From NCBI RefSeq assembly GCF_020782245.1, contig NZ_JAJGNP010000006.1, positions 124,001-188,000 of the forward strand: a DNA stretch of 64,000 bases, in the 5' to 3' direction. Each line of letters opens with the position of its first letter. Position 1 is the stretch's first letter. Below the pieces are notes generated by a model. The model searched no databases and was not told the origin of the DNA. It was given only the letters and a program-made list of their open reading frames with translations. Shown here piece after piece: positions 56,028 through 64,000 of the stretch. This DNA comes from Sphingobium soli (GTDB lineage Bacteria > Pseudomonadota > Alphaproteobacteria > Sphingomonadales > Sphingomonadaceae). The position numbers and the translations under genes were made by a program.

Positions 56028-56990
56028 TTACGCGTCCACCAGTTCCTCGAAATCCTGCTCCGCCAGGAATTTCTCGACATCCAGCGCTGCCATGCAACCC
56101 ATGCCCGCCGCCGTCACCGCCTGGCGATAAATCTTGTCGGTCACGTCGCCGGCCGCGAAGACGCCAGGGATAGCGGTATGGGTCGTGCCCTTTTCCACCA
56201 GGATATAGCCCTCATCCAGCGGCAGGCTGTCGGCGAACAATTCAGTCGCCGGGTGATGGCCGATCGCGACGAAGCCGCCATCGGTCGCCTCATGGCTCTT
56301 CTCGCCCGTCACCGTGTCAATGAGGTCGACGCCGACCAGCCCTTCGGGCGTGCCGCCACCCACGAAGCGTTCCACCGCCTTGTTCCACAGGATCTTGATG
56401 TTCGGATGGGCCTTGAGCCGTTCCTGCAAGATTTTCTCCGCGCGCAGCGAATCGCGGCGGTGGATCAATGTGACGTCATGGCTGTGGTTAGTGAGATACA
56501 GCGCTTCCTCGACCGCGGTGTTTCCGCCGCCGATCACCACGACCTTCTTGCCGCGATAGAAGAAACCATCGCAGGTGGCGCAGGCCGACACGCCCTTGCC
56601 CTGAAGATGCTCCTCGCCCTCGACGCCCAGCCACTTGGCCTGCGCGCCGGTGCAGATGACCAGCGTATCGGCGACATAGAGCGTGCCGCTGTCGCCGCGC
56701 AGCCGAAACGGGCGCTCGGACAGGTCGACATCGACAATCTGGTCATACATCATCTGCGCGCCGACATGCTCGGCCTGCGCCTGCATCTGCTCCATCAGCC
56801 ACGGCCCCTGGATGACGTCGCGGAAGCCGGGATAATTTTCGACATCGGTGGTGATGGTCAGCTGACCGCCCGGCTGCATCCCCTGCACGACGATCGGCGC
56901 GAGGCCCGCACGTGCGCCATAGATGGCGGCGGACAAGCCGGCGGGGCCGGACCCCAGGATCAACATGCGGGTGCTGTGCGTGGCGGACAT
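56028..56990 (-). CDS. trxB: Thioredoxin-disulfide reductase
   Basis: A 320-residue FAD/NADPH enzyme that reduces thioredoxin. The FAD motif ILGSGPAGLSAA is near the N-terminus, the redox-active pair Cys137-Cys140 lies in ACATCDG, and the NADPH motif VVVIGGGNTAVEEAL follows. The C-terminal FAD contact VFAAGDVTDKIYRQ is present. Cytoplasmic. It has its own AAGGC ribosome site and is convergent with the ACP gene. Confidence 0.97.
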   Translation of the reverse strand: MSATHSTRMLILGSGPAGLSAAIYGARAGLAPIVVQGMQPGGQLTITTDVENYPGFRDVIQGPWLMEQMQAQAEHVGAQMMYDQIVDVDLSERPFRLRGDSGTLYVADTLVICTGAQAKWLGVEGEEHLQGKGVSACATCDGFFYRGKKVVVIGGGNTAVEEALYLTNHSHDVTLIHRRDSLRAEKILQERLKAHPNIKILWNKAVERFVGGGTPEGLVGVDLIDTVTGEKSHEATDGGFVAIGHHPATELFADSLPLDEGYILVEKGTTHTAIPGVFAAGDVTDKIYRQAVTAAGMGCMAALDVEKFLAEQDFEELVDA

Positions 56991-57114
56991 AAAAAGCCTT
57001 CAATCTGCGATTCGGATCAGGGAGGAGAGATAGGCAGCCCGGCGGTCTGCGCCAAGCGAAGGATTTGCTTGGGGCCGATGAAGCTGGTCTGCGGATGGGT
57101 CGCCGCCGCCAACG

Positions 57115-57150
57115 GAAAAGGGCCGGCGCGATCCGCACCAGCCCCTTTTC
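57115..57150 (-). terminator. Intrinsic terminator of the F0 ATP synthase operon
   Basis: Outer stem GAAAAGGG (57115-57122) pairs with CCCTTTTC (57143-57150), and the inner GGC-rich segment also pairs. The A/T parts of the stem give a T-run on the minus strand. It sits about 20 bases after the subunit b stop codon and, by symmetry, could work in both directions. Confidence 0.65.
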
Positions 57151-57169
57151 TCCCGTCGGCAAGGCGCGT

Positions 57170-57784
57170 TCAGTTGATCGTGCCGAGCTTCCCGATCGCG
57201 CTGTCGACCAGCGCCTTGTCGGACTGGGCATCATGGCCCTGCGCGATCAAGGTGGCGGCGGCGCTGGTGGCCGCGTTCACCGCCTTGGCGCGGATCGCGG
57301 CGATCGCGGCGCGTTCTGCGGCGCCGATCTTGTCCTCGGCCATTTTCTGGCGGCGCACGACCAGTTCCTCGGCATGGATGCGGGCGTCGTCGACCAGCAC
57401 TTCGGCCTCATGCTCGGCGGCCTTGCGCATGGCGTCGGCCTCCCCGGCGGCAGCGGCCAGCTTGGCTTCATATTCGCCCTTGAGCGCCTCGGCCTCGGCG
57501 CGCAGGCGCGATGCTTCGGCCAGTTGCTCCTTGATCTGCGCGATCCGGCCATCGAGCGCGCCGCCGATCAGGGCGGGCACCTTCTTGACCAGCAGGATGA
57601 GGATGAACACCGCCATGGCGAGGCTCACCCAGGCGGTTGCGTCCATGCCCACCGCCTTGGGGTCGGTATGCGGGGCAACGCCTTCATGCGCGACGGTACC
57701 GACCGGCTCCAGCCCTTCGGCGTGGATCGCCTCGCCCAGCGAAGGGGCGGTCGCTTCGTGATGCTGTGCTGCTGCCTCAGCCAT
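57170..57784 (-). CDS. atpF: F0F1 ATP synthase subunit b
   Basis: A 204-residue peripheral stalk protein. It has a soluble N-terminal extension of about 48 residues, one transmembrane helix (about 52-68) and a long charged, Ala/Glu-rich coiled coil (about 75-180). Together with b' it forms the heterodimeric stator typical of alphaproteobacteria. It overlaps the b' gene by 8 bases and is the last gene of the operon, followed by a terminator. Confidence 0.92.
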   Translation of the reverse strand: MAEAAAQHHEATAPSLGEAIHAEGLEPVGTVAHEGVAPHTDPKAVGMDATAWVSLAMAVFILILLVKKVPALIGGALDGRIAQIKEQLAEASRLRAEAEALKGEYEAKLAAAAGEADAMRKAAEHEAEVLVDDARIHAEELVVRRQKMAEDKIGAAERAAIAAIRAKAVNAATSAAATLIAQGHDAQSDKALVDSAIGKLGTIN

Positions 57785-58271
57785 GGGCCAGTGCCGCCTT
57801 TACTGCGTTGCGGGCCGCTTCGTCCGATGCGTTCACGCCGGAAATGCGGGCCACCATGTCGCGCGCCGCATCGGCGGCGACGGTTTCGATTTCTGCCATG
57901 GCCGCGTTGCTCGCGGCCTGGATGCGGGCTTCGGCCGCGGCGATCATCGCCGCGACATCCGCGTCCGCCACGGCGATGCGGGCTTCCGACGCCTTGGCGG
58001 CGTCCGACTTCGCCTTGGCCAGCAGCGCCTGAGCCGCGGTGCGGCTTTGCGCGTCGCGGACCTTGTAATCGGCCTCGGCCTCATCGGCACGGGCGAAGGC
58101 CGCCTTGGCCGCGTCCAAATCCCCGCTGATCTTCGCGTCGCGTGCGTCTGCCGTGCCCTGAACCTTTGGCACCATGCCAAGGCCAATGACGAAGAAGACG
58201 AAGCCGAACGTCAACAGCAGCCAGAATATCTGGCTGGAATAGGTTTCGGCGATTTGCGCGATTTGAGGCAT
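57777..58271 (-). CDS. F0F1 ATP synthase subunit b'
   Basis: A 164-residue stator subunit. The N-terminus MPQIAQIAETYSSQIFWLLL and one transmembrane helix (about 12-34) precede an Ala/Asp-rich coiled coil. b and b' genes in tandem are characteristic of photosynthetic and other alphaproteobacteria. The gene lies 89 bases after subunit c and overlaps subunit b by 8 bases. Confidence 0.92.
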   Translation of the reverse strand: MPQIAQIAETYSSQIFWLLLTFGFVFFVIGLGMVPKVQGTADARDAKISGDLDAAKAAFARADEAEADYKVRDAQSRTAAQALLAKAKSDAAKASEARIAVADADVAAMIAAAEARIQAASNAAMAEIETVAADAARDMVARISGVNASDEAARNAVKAALAHG

Positions 58272-58360
58272 ATTACGGGTCCGTCCGGTCAGAGGGCGGT
58301 CAAAATCAGGGAAGCGGGCGAGCGCGACATGATGGCCGCCCCGCCCGCCTCAAATGCGTG

Positions 58361-58588
58361 TCAGGCCACGAACACCAGGATCATGGCGATAACGAACGCC
58401 AGCAGACCCAGAAGTTCCGCCGCGGCGAAACCGATGAACAGGCGGCCCTGCTGGCCGTCGGCGGCACCCGGATTGCGCAGCGCGCCTTCCAGGAAGCTGC
58501 TGAAGACATTGCCCACACCGAGGGCGGCAATGCCCGCGCCGATCGCGGCCAGGCCAGCACCGAGCAGCTTTGCGGCTTCTGCGTCCAT
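58361..58588 (-). CDS. atpE: F0F1 ATP synthase subunit c
   Basis: A 75-residue hairpin protein that forms the rotor ring. Helix 1 is glycine-rich (GAGLAAIGAGIAALGVG), the polar loop includes RNPG near 38-41, and the proton-carrying carboxylate is Glu58 in FAAAELLG. Glu rather than Asp is the normal residue in this lineage. The protein sits in the inner membrane. Confidence 0.97.
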   Translation of the reverse strand: MDAEAAKLLGAGLAAIGAGIAALGVGNVFSSFLEGALRNPGAADGQQGRLFIGFAAAELLGLLAFVIAMILVFVA

Positions 58589-58641
58589 GTCGTAAACTCC
58601 CTTGTTAAACAGTCAAAAACGTTAAAGAAATTGGCGAAATA

Positions 58642-59427
58642 TCAGTGCAGGTTCTCGGCATCGTTAAGATAGACCGAGGTCAGCAGCGCGAACACATAGG
58701 CCTGGATCACCGCAACCAGCACTTCCAGCGCACTGATGCCGATCATCAGGATGAAGCTGGCCGAACCCACGGTGAAGCCAAGCAGCGGAGACGCATTTGC
58801 GCTGTTGATGACGAAGCCGGCAAGCACCTTGAGCAGCACGTGGCCCGCGGTCATCGCGACGAACAGTCGCAGGCCGAGGCTAAATGGGCGCACCATGAAA
58901 GACACGAGCTCGATGAAGAAGAGCGGCACCACCATCAGCGCGGGCGTGCCATGCGGCACGAACAGCGAGAAGAAATGCAGGCCATGCTTCGCGAAGCCCA
59001 CGATCAGCACGATCGAGAAGCTCATGATCGCCAGCACGCCCGTGGCGGTGAAATGGCTGGTGAAGGTGAAGGGGTGCAGCCCGAACAGGCCAAGCGGCAA
59101 CAGACCCAGCAGGTTCGCCAGCAGGATGAACATGAAAAGCGAAAAGACGTAGGGGATATATTTGCGGCCCTTGTCGCCGATATTGGCGATCAGCAGGTTC
59201 TTGATGAAGCCGGTCATATATTCGACCGCCATCTGCCAGCGGCCGGGCACCAATTCGCGCTTCATGCCGCCGATCACGAAGATCCACAGCACGAGCGCCG
59301 CGAGCACCATGTAGAGCGCGCTGTTGGTGAAGGCGATGTTGAAGCCGCCAAGAGACAGATGATCCGTACCGAACAAGGGTTCGATAGCAAATTGATGCAT
59401 CGGATCGATTTTGCCGGATTCTGCCAC
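58642..59427 (-). CDS. atpB: F0F1 ATP synthase subunit a
   Basis: A 261-residue stator membrane protein forming the proton half-channels with the c-ring. The conserved arginine is in SLGLRLFVAMTAGHVLL, and the last helices include the ELVSF and LEVLVAVIQAYVFALL segments. GTG at 59427 is chosen because AGGGG lies 5 bases upstream and the product begins MAESGKIDPMHQF, as in relatives; an in-frame GTG 21 bases earlier lacks this site. Confidence 0.96.
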   Translation of the reverse strand: MAESGKIDPMHQFAIEPLFGTDHLSLGGFNIAFTNSALYMVLAALVLWIFVIGGMKRELVPGRWQMAVEYMTGFIKNLLIANIGDKGRKYIPYVFSLFMFILLANLLGLLPLGLFGLHPFTFTSHFTATGVLAIMSFSIVLIVGFAKHGLHFFSLFVPHGTPALMVVPLFFIELVSFMVRPFSLGLRLFVAMTAGHVLLKVLAGFVINSANASPLLGFTVGSASFILMIGISALEVLVAVIQAYVFALLTSVYLNDAENLH

Positions 59428-59474
59428 GTTGACCCCTGTAACGTTCACGTCTTCGGACTAAGATAAAAGCGCCC

Positions 59475-59798
59475 CTATTGGTCGGGACGCTTTACCGTCG
59501 TCAATCTGATGATGTTCCTGAACGCCGCCACGATCCCGAGACCGAGGAATACGAGCAGGAGCCATGGGGATGTGTCAAACAGCCGGTCCAGAACCCAGCC
59601 GATCAACGCACCGCCGACAAGACCGCCGATCAGTTCAGCAAGAACCCGGTTGCCCAGGCGCGATCCATCGTCCGCCTGCTGCTCCTTGGCCCCCTGCCTG
59701 ACCTTTTCGGCATGTTCGGCCCGGGCGATCCGCTCCTCCAGCGAAGCGATCCGCGCGTCCTCCCCTGCCGGGTCCTGTCCGGGTGTGTCCGCTGCCAT
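59475..59798 (-). CDS. atpI: AtpI/AtpQ-like F0F1 ATP synthase assembly protein
   Basis: A 107-residue protein with an N-terminal charged coiled segment (EERIARAEHAEKVRQ) and two transmembrane helices (about 55-75 and 78-97). It occupies the first position of the F0 operon, where AtpI, a factor for c-ring assembly, is expected. GGAGG 6 bases before this ATG decides the start; longer readings lack it. Confidence 0.85.
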   Translation of the reverse strand: MAADTPGQDPAGEDARIASLEERIARAEHAEKVRQGAKEQQADDGSRLGNRVLAELIGGLVGGALIGWVLDRLFDTSPWLLLVFLGLGIVAAFRNIIRLTTVKRPDQ

Positions 59799-59864
59799 GG
59801 CATCCTCCGCGATCCTGTATCGCGGCGGCATGGCGCTTGCGGCTGCACCCGTCAAGGCGCGGCC

Positions 59865-59893
59865 CGTTTAGAAAGGGGATTGCGGATAGTCAA
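59865..59893 (-). promoter_or_regulatory. Promoter of the F0 ATP synthase operon
   Basis: On the minus strand, TTGACT (complement of 59888-59893) and TAAACG (complement of 59865-59870) are separated by 17 bases. This gives a transcription start near 59858, about 60 bases before the atpI start codon. Confidence 0.5.
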
Positions 59894-59960
59894 CCATGGT
59901 TGGCGCCAAGACTTTCCCTACCATACGAAGGGATAAGAAAAGTCCACCAGCCAGGATGTG

Positions 59961-60365
59961 TCAGCCGCCCGACGCGCAATAGGATGGCAGCGCGATCGCC
60001 CCCGAACCCTTGGTCTGCCACGCGCCACCGCCGATGCGATAGGCCTGGCCGCTCTTCAGGCGGGTCAGTGTCTGGCAAGCCGTCGCGGCGGCGGCATCCT
60101 GCACCGTCACGCCCCGCTTGCCGGCAAGGTCGGTATAAACCTGCCGCCGCTTGATGTTGATTGATTCGACTTCCTTGCGCACGGTCGGGCTGACCGATCC
60201 GGCTACACCCATATAGCCGTCGGCCTGTTCGCCCACCGCGCCCGACGACAGAGCCGCCGCCAGATCGGGCGATTGCGCCTGCGCGCCGCCGGCAAAGCCA
60301 AGTCCACCCGCCAGCGCCATCGCGGCGGCGGCCATCCATGCGGATTTCACCATCTTGCGTGTCAT
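59961..60365 (-). CDS. ydbL: YdbL-family periplasmic protein (DUF1318)
   Basis: A 134-residue exported protein with a Sec signal peptide (cleavage near GAQAQ). The mature part contains the DUF1318 block VSPTVRKEVESINIKRRQVYTD, then a C-terminal region with two cysteines (TACQT and PSYCA) that could be paired. In enterobacteria YdbL is the periplasmic partner of YdbH and YnbE, and the same order is kept here. Its ATG overlaps the ynbE stop by 4 bases. Confidence 0.88.
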   Translation of the reverse strand: MTRKMVKSAWMAAAAMALAGGLGFAGGAQAQSPDLAAALSSGAVGEQADGYMGVAGSVSPTVRKEVESINIKRRQVYTDLAGKRGVTVQDAAAATACQTLTRLKSGQAYRIGGGAWQTKGSGAIALPSYCASGG

Positions 60366-60550
60366 TGCGGGAACAACTCCGGATTATTCTGGATAAGGTC
60401 CTGCGCATCGCGTTGCAGCTTGACGACGACTTCCTGCTGCACCTTGACGTTCAGGTTGATTTCGATCGGCTTGTCCGGGGCCTTCACCTGAATGCACCCC
60501 CCCAGCGCCACACCGGCAAGGCCGGCCATCATGATGCTCTTTATCTTCAT
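60362..60550 (-). CDS. ynbE: YnbE-family small outer-membrane lipoprotein
   Basis: A 62-residue lipoprotein. The signal is followed by the lipobox ALGGC (Cys19), then CIQVKAPDKPIEINLNV, the family signature, and an amphipathic EVVVKLQRDAQDLI helix. YnbE is thought to polymerise as a beta-strand chaperone partner of YdbH in lipid transport. Its start shares one base with the ydbH stop (TAATG) and its end overlaps ydbL by 4 bases, so all three are coupled. Confidence 0.9.
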   Translation of the reverse strand: MKIKSIMMAGLAGVALGGCIQVKAPDKPIEINLNVKVQQEVVVKLQRDAQDLIQNNPELFPQ

Positions 60551-63500
60551 TACGGCTCCCCGTTTATCGTCTTGTCGCTGTCCAGAGGCTGAACCGCAAG
60601 GGGTTGCGCGCTCTCTTCCCGCATCTTTTCCTGCGCCTGCTTGGCGATTTCGCCCTGCACCAGGTCCGACGGATTGATGAAGGACTGCGCGGTGCCCAAA
60701 AGTCCCCGGAAGGGCGCGGCGATCTTCACGTTGAAGATGAAGGGCAAACCGATGAAATTGCGCGCCAGTCCGCCCGGCGCCGCGCCCAGCCGGTCGCGAT
60801 TGACGCCGTTGAACACGACATTCGTCACCATCTCGCCGTCCAGCGCCCCGTCCATCAGGATGGTGAGGCATTTATATTGCAGATTCTTGAGGGCGTCGAA
60901 GGCGACCTTGCCCATGACGCCGATATCCTCGTTCGACACCGGCCCGACATAGGATAGCGTGCCCCCGATCTTCGTGGGATCGCACGGGATGGTCGGCAAC
61001 ACGCCTTCGGGCATCAGCAGCGGCTCCATGCCTGCCTGCCGTGCCACCAGCACGCCGCCCGCCACGCGCCCGCCCCTGGAATTGAAGATTAGCGGCATGA
61101 TGCCGTCGAAGGTGCCGGTCGCCGACACATTGTCCAATTCCATCGCCTGGATGAAGGACCCTGCGTCCAGCCCGATCACCCGGAACGTCAAATAGCGATC
61201 GACGTCGGCGCTGAAATCCATCGTTGTCGGCAACAGCACCAGCTGCCCGCCGGAAAAGGGCCAGCCGCCCCCTTCGACCCGCACTTTCTGCCCCGCTTCC
61301 AGCCGGTAGCGCACGACGCCGTCGCGCACCTCGACACCCGGATTGACCGACTTGATCGTCACTTGCTGGCCCGGCGCCGTCACCAGGCCGATAAGGTCGG
61401 TGAAGCGAATTTCTCCGCTCAACCCTTCGACCGGGCCGAAGGCGGCGGCCAGACTGGCGTTGTCCGTGCGGAAGGTGCCGGTGCTCGTCACCTTGTCCCC
61501 GGTCCAGTCGATCCGCCCGTCACCCGTCACCCCGGCCCGCACATTGGCGACGACGCCCAGCGCCAGCGGCGTAAGCTCATCGGGTTGCAGCCCCGCATCG
61601 AACGTCAGGTCGGGCACCTTGAGGTCCGCATGGCCCGTGCCTCGGCCAAGGTCATGCGCAATGTCGACGGTGGCGACCCGCGCGCCCTTCCCCGGCGCGG
61701 TCAGCGTGCCGGTGGCGGCGATCCGCCCATCCTTGAGCGAAAGCGCGAAGTCGGGCACCGACAGCGGGTTGAACCGCGCCTGCGCCTGCGAATCGCGCAC
61801 CGTCATCGCCGCGTTGAGGCTGAGCGTCCCGTCCGCAAAGCGCCACTCTCCCGCGCCCTGTTCGACAATCAGCGGCACGGCGCCGATCCGGCCACCGGCA
61901 CCCTTGAGCGTGCCGGCAAAGCCACCCTTCGTCATCGCGCCATCCATCGCCGCGGCAGTCAGGCGCACGGGCGCGTCCCCCTGCCCGATGGTCAGCGCCG
62001 GGTTGTCCAGCGCGAAGCCTGGCTTGCCCAGCAGCATGCGCGCATGATTTGCGGTCAGCCGCATCGGACTGTCACCGCTGCGTCCGGCCAGGTCGACCTC
62101 TTTCAGATCGACGCCGCCCGATACGCCTGCGGGGCCCACGGCGAGCATCGCTCCACCGACTGGGCACAAAGTCTGGTGCGTCTGCCCCAACGCGAAATTG
62201 CCATAGTGCGCCTCGACCAGCGACAGCGGCACGCAATCGGGATTGACCGAAACCGCGCCATTGGCAGCAACCCGGCCAGTGACTGGCAGGCTAAGGCCGC
62301 GCAGCCGTCCGTCCGGCAACGGGCCGTCCAGCCGCATCGCGGTCCGGAACCGGGTCGCACCGTCGGACTCAGCAGAAAAGCGCACCCGATCAAGCGCCAG
62401 CCGCGCATCGCCGGCGCTGTAGGGATCGACAAATAATTCGCCGCCAAAGCCGCCGCCCGGCCGCCGCGCCAGACGCAGCGCGGCACGGGGAAGACCGCCC
62501 CCGTCCGCCGTGATCGCGCCATCAAGCGCCCAGTCGATGCCCGCCGCCTTGCCTGGCCAGGCTATCGTCATCTGCCCGCCTTGCGCAATGGCGATACGCG
62601 CGCCGCTGCGCGCATCAAGGGCGGCGTCGGTGATCGCCAGACTGCCCACGCCCGCTTTCTGCACCAGCGCCAAAGTGGTGCTGATCCGATTGCCCGCGCC
62701 CGCACGCTCCACCGCGTCCGCCAGCTTCGCCGCCAGCGGCGCGACCGGCGTGCCCGCAGCCCCGCTGCGCAACCCACCGAATGGATCACGCCCCGGCAGG
62801 CGCAGATTGTCGCCGTTCAGCTGTCCCTGGAATCGGGTTTCCGGACCGATCGCCCATTGCCCGGCCAGCGATGTGCGGCCCAGCAGCGCGCCGCGCCCAC
62901 TCAATCCCGTCGCATCCAGCCGCATTTGTCCGGTCGTGCGCGCGACGCTGCCGTCAAAATCGACGCGTGCCCTGGGTGAGGCCAGCACCATGCCGCCCCC
63001 GCGCAACGCCTTGCCCGACAGGTCGGCGCGCCCGGTCCAGCGATCCAGCGCCTGCCCCAACGTCAGGTCGATGCGCCCGACCGGTTGCGCCAGCGCCGCG
63101 CCGGCATTCCGGCAGGCCAGCGCATCGGCGGTGACTGGCCCGGCCAGACGCGGCTTCCCGCCGTCCATCGCAATATCGAGCGACGCGCGCATCATGGTGA
63201 GCGCGCATCCCGCCATCGCCGCGCGGGGCATCGCAGCCGCCAACTGCCCCCGGAAGCCCGACTGGAGATTGCCCGAACCGTCCATTTCCATGCCGACCGG
63301 GCCGACATCGGTATCCAGCGTCATGCGCGCATCAGTCAGCGCCACCGTGATGTCCGGCAGGCTGAACGGCGCCGTCGAATTGGGATCGCGAAACTGGTCC
63401 AGATCGCCCAGTTCCAGCACGCCGTCATGCAACGATCCGCGCAGCCGCACGCCGCCTGCCCTGACGGCGGCCACCTTTGGCGTCAGGCCGGCAAAGGCGA

Positions 63501-63771
63501 TGTCCACCTCCACCCAGCGCGCGGTCAGGTCGGGGCGGGCAGGATCGCCCAATATGATATTTTCAATCCGCTGCGTGCGCAGGCCGACATCGACCAGGTC
63601 ATAGCGCGCCTGAACGCCCCGCCGGTTGAGTTCACGCGTAACGAAATTCTCGGCGATCGGCGCGCGCTGCGTCCACAGGCCGGCCAGCAGCAGCGCCAGC
63701 GACCCCGTACCCACGCCCAGCCAGCGCAGCCATGCCCGGCGAACCGCTTCTTCGCCGTCTTCTTCTTCCAT
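60550..63771 (-). CDS. ydbH: YdbH-family AsmA-like intermembrane lipid-transport protein
   Basis: A 1073-residue protein with one N-terminal transmembrane helix (about 16-34) and a very long periplasmic region of repeated beta-strands. This matches the AsmA-like bridging proteins YdbH, YhdP and TamB that move phospholipids to the outer membrane. The C-terminal region (about 800-1045) has the conserved YLTFRVIGLDAGSF and the YDBH-type SNEDIGVMGKVAFDALKN block. Start: Met at 63771 is chosen; an ATG 54 bases upstream is possible. The operon is ydbH-ynbE-ydbL, with radC divergent. Confidence 0.88.
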   Translation of the reverse strand: MEEEDGEEAVRRAWLRWLGVGTGSLALLLAGLWTQRAPIAENFVTRELNRRGVQARYDLVDVGLRTQRIENIILGDPARPDLTARWVEVDIAFAGLTPKVAAVRAGGVRLRGSLHDGVLELGDLDQFRDPNSTAPFSLPDITVALTDARMTLDTDVGPVGMEMDGSGNLQSGFRGQLAAAMPRAAMAGCALTMMRASLDIAMDGGKPRLAGPVTADALACRNAGAALAQPVGRIDLTLGQALDRWTGRADLSGKALRGGGMVLASPRARVDFDGSVARTTGQMRLDATGLSGRGALLGRTSLAGQWAIGPETRFQGQLNGDNLRLPGRDPFGGLRSGAAGTPVAPLAAKLADAVERAGAGNRISTTLALVQKAGVGSLAITDAALDARSGARIAIAQGGQMTIAWPGKAAGIDWALDGAITADGGGLPRAALRLARRPGGGFGGELFVDPYSAGDARLALDRVRFSAESDGATRFRTAMRLDGPLPDGRLRGLSLPVTGRVAANGAVSVNPDCVPLSLVEAHYGNFALGQTHQTLCPVGGAMLAVGPAGVSGGVDLKEVDLAGRSGDSPMRLTANHARMLLGKPGFALDNPALTIGQGDAPVRLTAAAMDGAMTKGGFAGTLKGAGGRIGAVPLIVEQGAGEWRFADGTLSLNAAMTVRDSQAQARFNPLSVPDFALSLKDGRIAATGTLTAPGKGARVATVDIAHDLGRGTGHADLKVPDLTFDAGLQPDELTPLALGVVANVRAGVTGDGRIDWTGDKVTSTGTFRTDNASLAAAFGPVEGLSGEIRFTDLIGLVTAPGQQVTIKSVNPGVEVRDGVVRYRLEAGQKVRVEGGGWPFSGGQLVLLPTTMDFSADVDRYLTFRVIGLDAGSFIQAMELDNVSATGTFDGIMPLIFNSRGGRVAGGVLVARQAGMEPLLMPEGVLPTIPCDPTKIGGTLSYVGPVSNEDIGVMGKVAFDALKNLQYKCLTILMDGALDGEMVTNVVFNGVNRDRLGAAPGGLARNFIGLPFIFNVKIAAPFRGLLGTAQSFINPSDLVQGEIAKQAQEKMREESAQPLAVQPLDSDKTINGEP

Positions 63772-63907
63772 GCCTATGGCCAACCCCGGCTTCGCTGCGA
63801 CACTGATGATCCGTAACGGGATCATAACGTCCCGTCGCTCCTAAATATCCTTGCCCCGTGATTCCGCAACGCATAGCGTCGGGTCCACAGGTTCAGGGGA
63901 CAGGAAT

Positions 63908-64000
63908 TTGGCCGAACAGGATGCGAAAGCCGCGCATGACGGGGCCGGGCACCGCGCCCGCCTGCGGCAGAAACTGGCCGATGCTGGCGGCGAAGCGCTG
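63908..64000 (+). CDS. radC: RadC family protein, N-terminal fragment at window edge
   Basis: The first 31 codons run off the end of the window. A TTG start follows the purine-rich GGGGACAGGAA, and the product reaches GHRARLRQKLADAGGEAL, which matches the conserved N-terminal helix-hairpin-helix start of RadC (GHRxRLRxK...L). The rest, including the JAB/MPN metalloprotease-like domain, is outside the window. Confidence 0.72.
   Translation, partial: MAEQDAKAAHDGAGHRARLRQKLADAGGEAL

Noticed and set aside
1..64000. tRNA/rRNA genes, CRISPR array, insertion sequences, prophage
   Set aside because: No cloverleaf-like or regularly spaced repeats, no transposase or phage proteins, and intergenic gaps are too small.

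Overview
The window is 64 kb of GC-rich, densely coding alphaproteobacterial chromosome, most likely Sphingomonadaceae (Sphingobium/Sphingomonas-like). The grounds are the split b/b' F0 ATP synthase operon with an AtpI-type protein, the sphingomonad-style XrtA (exosortase A) exopolysaccharide locus, and the housekeeping gene content. I find no rRNA, tRNA, CRISPR array, insertion sequence, prophage or clear pseudogene. No gene-free stretch exceeds 300 bases; the longest is about 215 bases at 38457-38671 and holds a REP/MITE-like palindromic element.

1-31 kb is a mixed core-genome region. It holds a hybrid histidine kinase with duplicated PAS domains, an alpha/beta hydrolase, a nitronate monooxygenase, an integral membrane protein, an M28 peptidase and two tandem DUF2807-type envelope proteins. 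alaS, an M24 peptidase-GST pair and malate synthase G with a divergent LysR regulator follow. Next come malic enzyme, an L,D-transpeptidase, two transporters and an aspartyl beta-hydroxylase-like protein. The region ends with a GGDEF-EAL protein, bpt, ilvA, a beta-hydroxyacid dehydrogenase and an amidohydrolase. Two genes about 2.8 kb apart (starts 4114 and 6926) carry matching palindromic operators, TGTATT-N8-AATACA, which suggests one repressor controls both.

30.2-54.6 kb is a co-directional minus-strand cluster for exopolysaccharide and protein sorting. In transcription order it encodes an acyl-CoA ligase, a PLP decarboxylase, a Wza-like export lipoprotein, a Wzz/GumC-like chain-length protein and a CpsD-like ATPase. 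An outer-membrane beta-barrel, an ExeA-like ATPase with a very long acidic tail, a NodB deacetylase, a FemAB-like transferase and a glycosyltransferase follow. Then come exosortase XrtA fused to EpsI, an asparagine-synthase-like amidotransferase, a polyprenyl-phosphate sugar transferase and further glycosyltransferases, methyltransferases and a flippase. Many neighbours overlap by exactly 4 nt (ATGA), so they are probably translated as coupled sets. Divergent from the ligase are a GNAT/FemAB-like transferase and a dedicated acyl carrier protein. The ligase, decarboxylase, ACP and two acyltransferases form a plausible but unproven acyl-modification arm of the XrtA system. No PEP-CTERM substrate protein is encoded in the window.

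56-64 kb returns to housekeeping: trxB, the F0 ATP synthase operon (I-a-c-b'-b) with a recognisable promoter and terminator, the overlapping ydbH-ynbE-ydbL envelope lipid-transport operon, and the first 31 codons of radC at the right edge.
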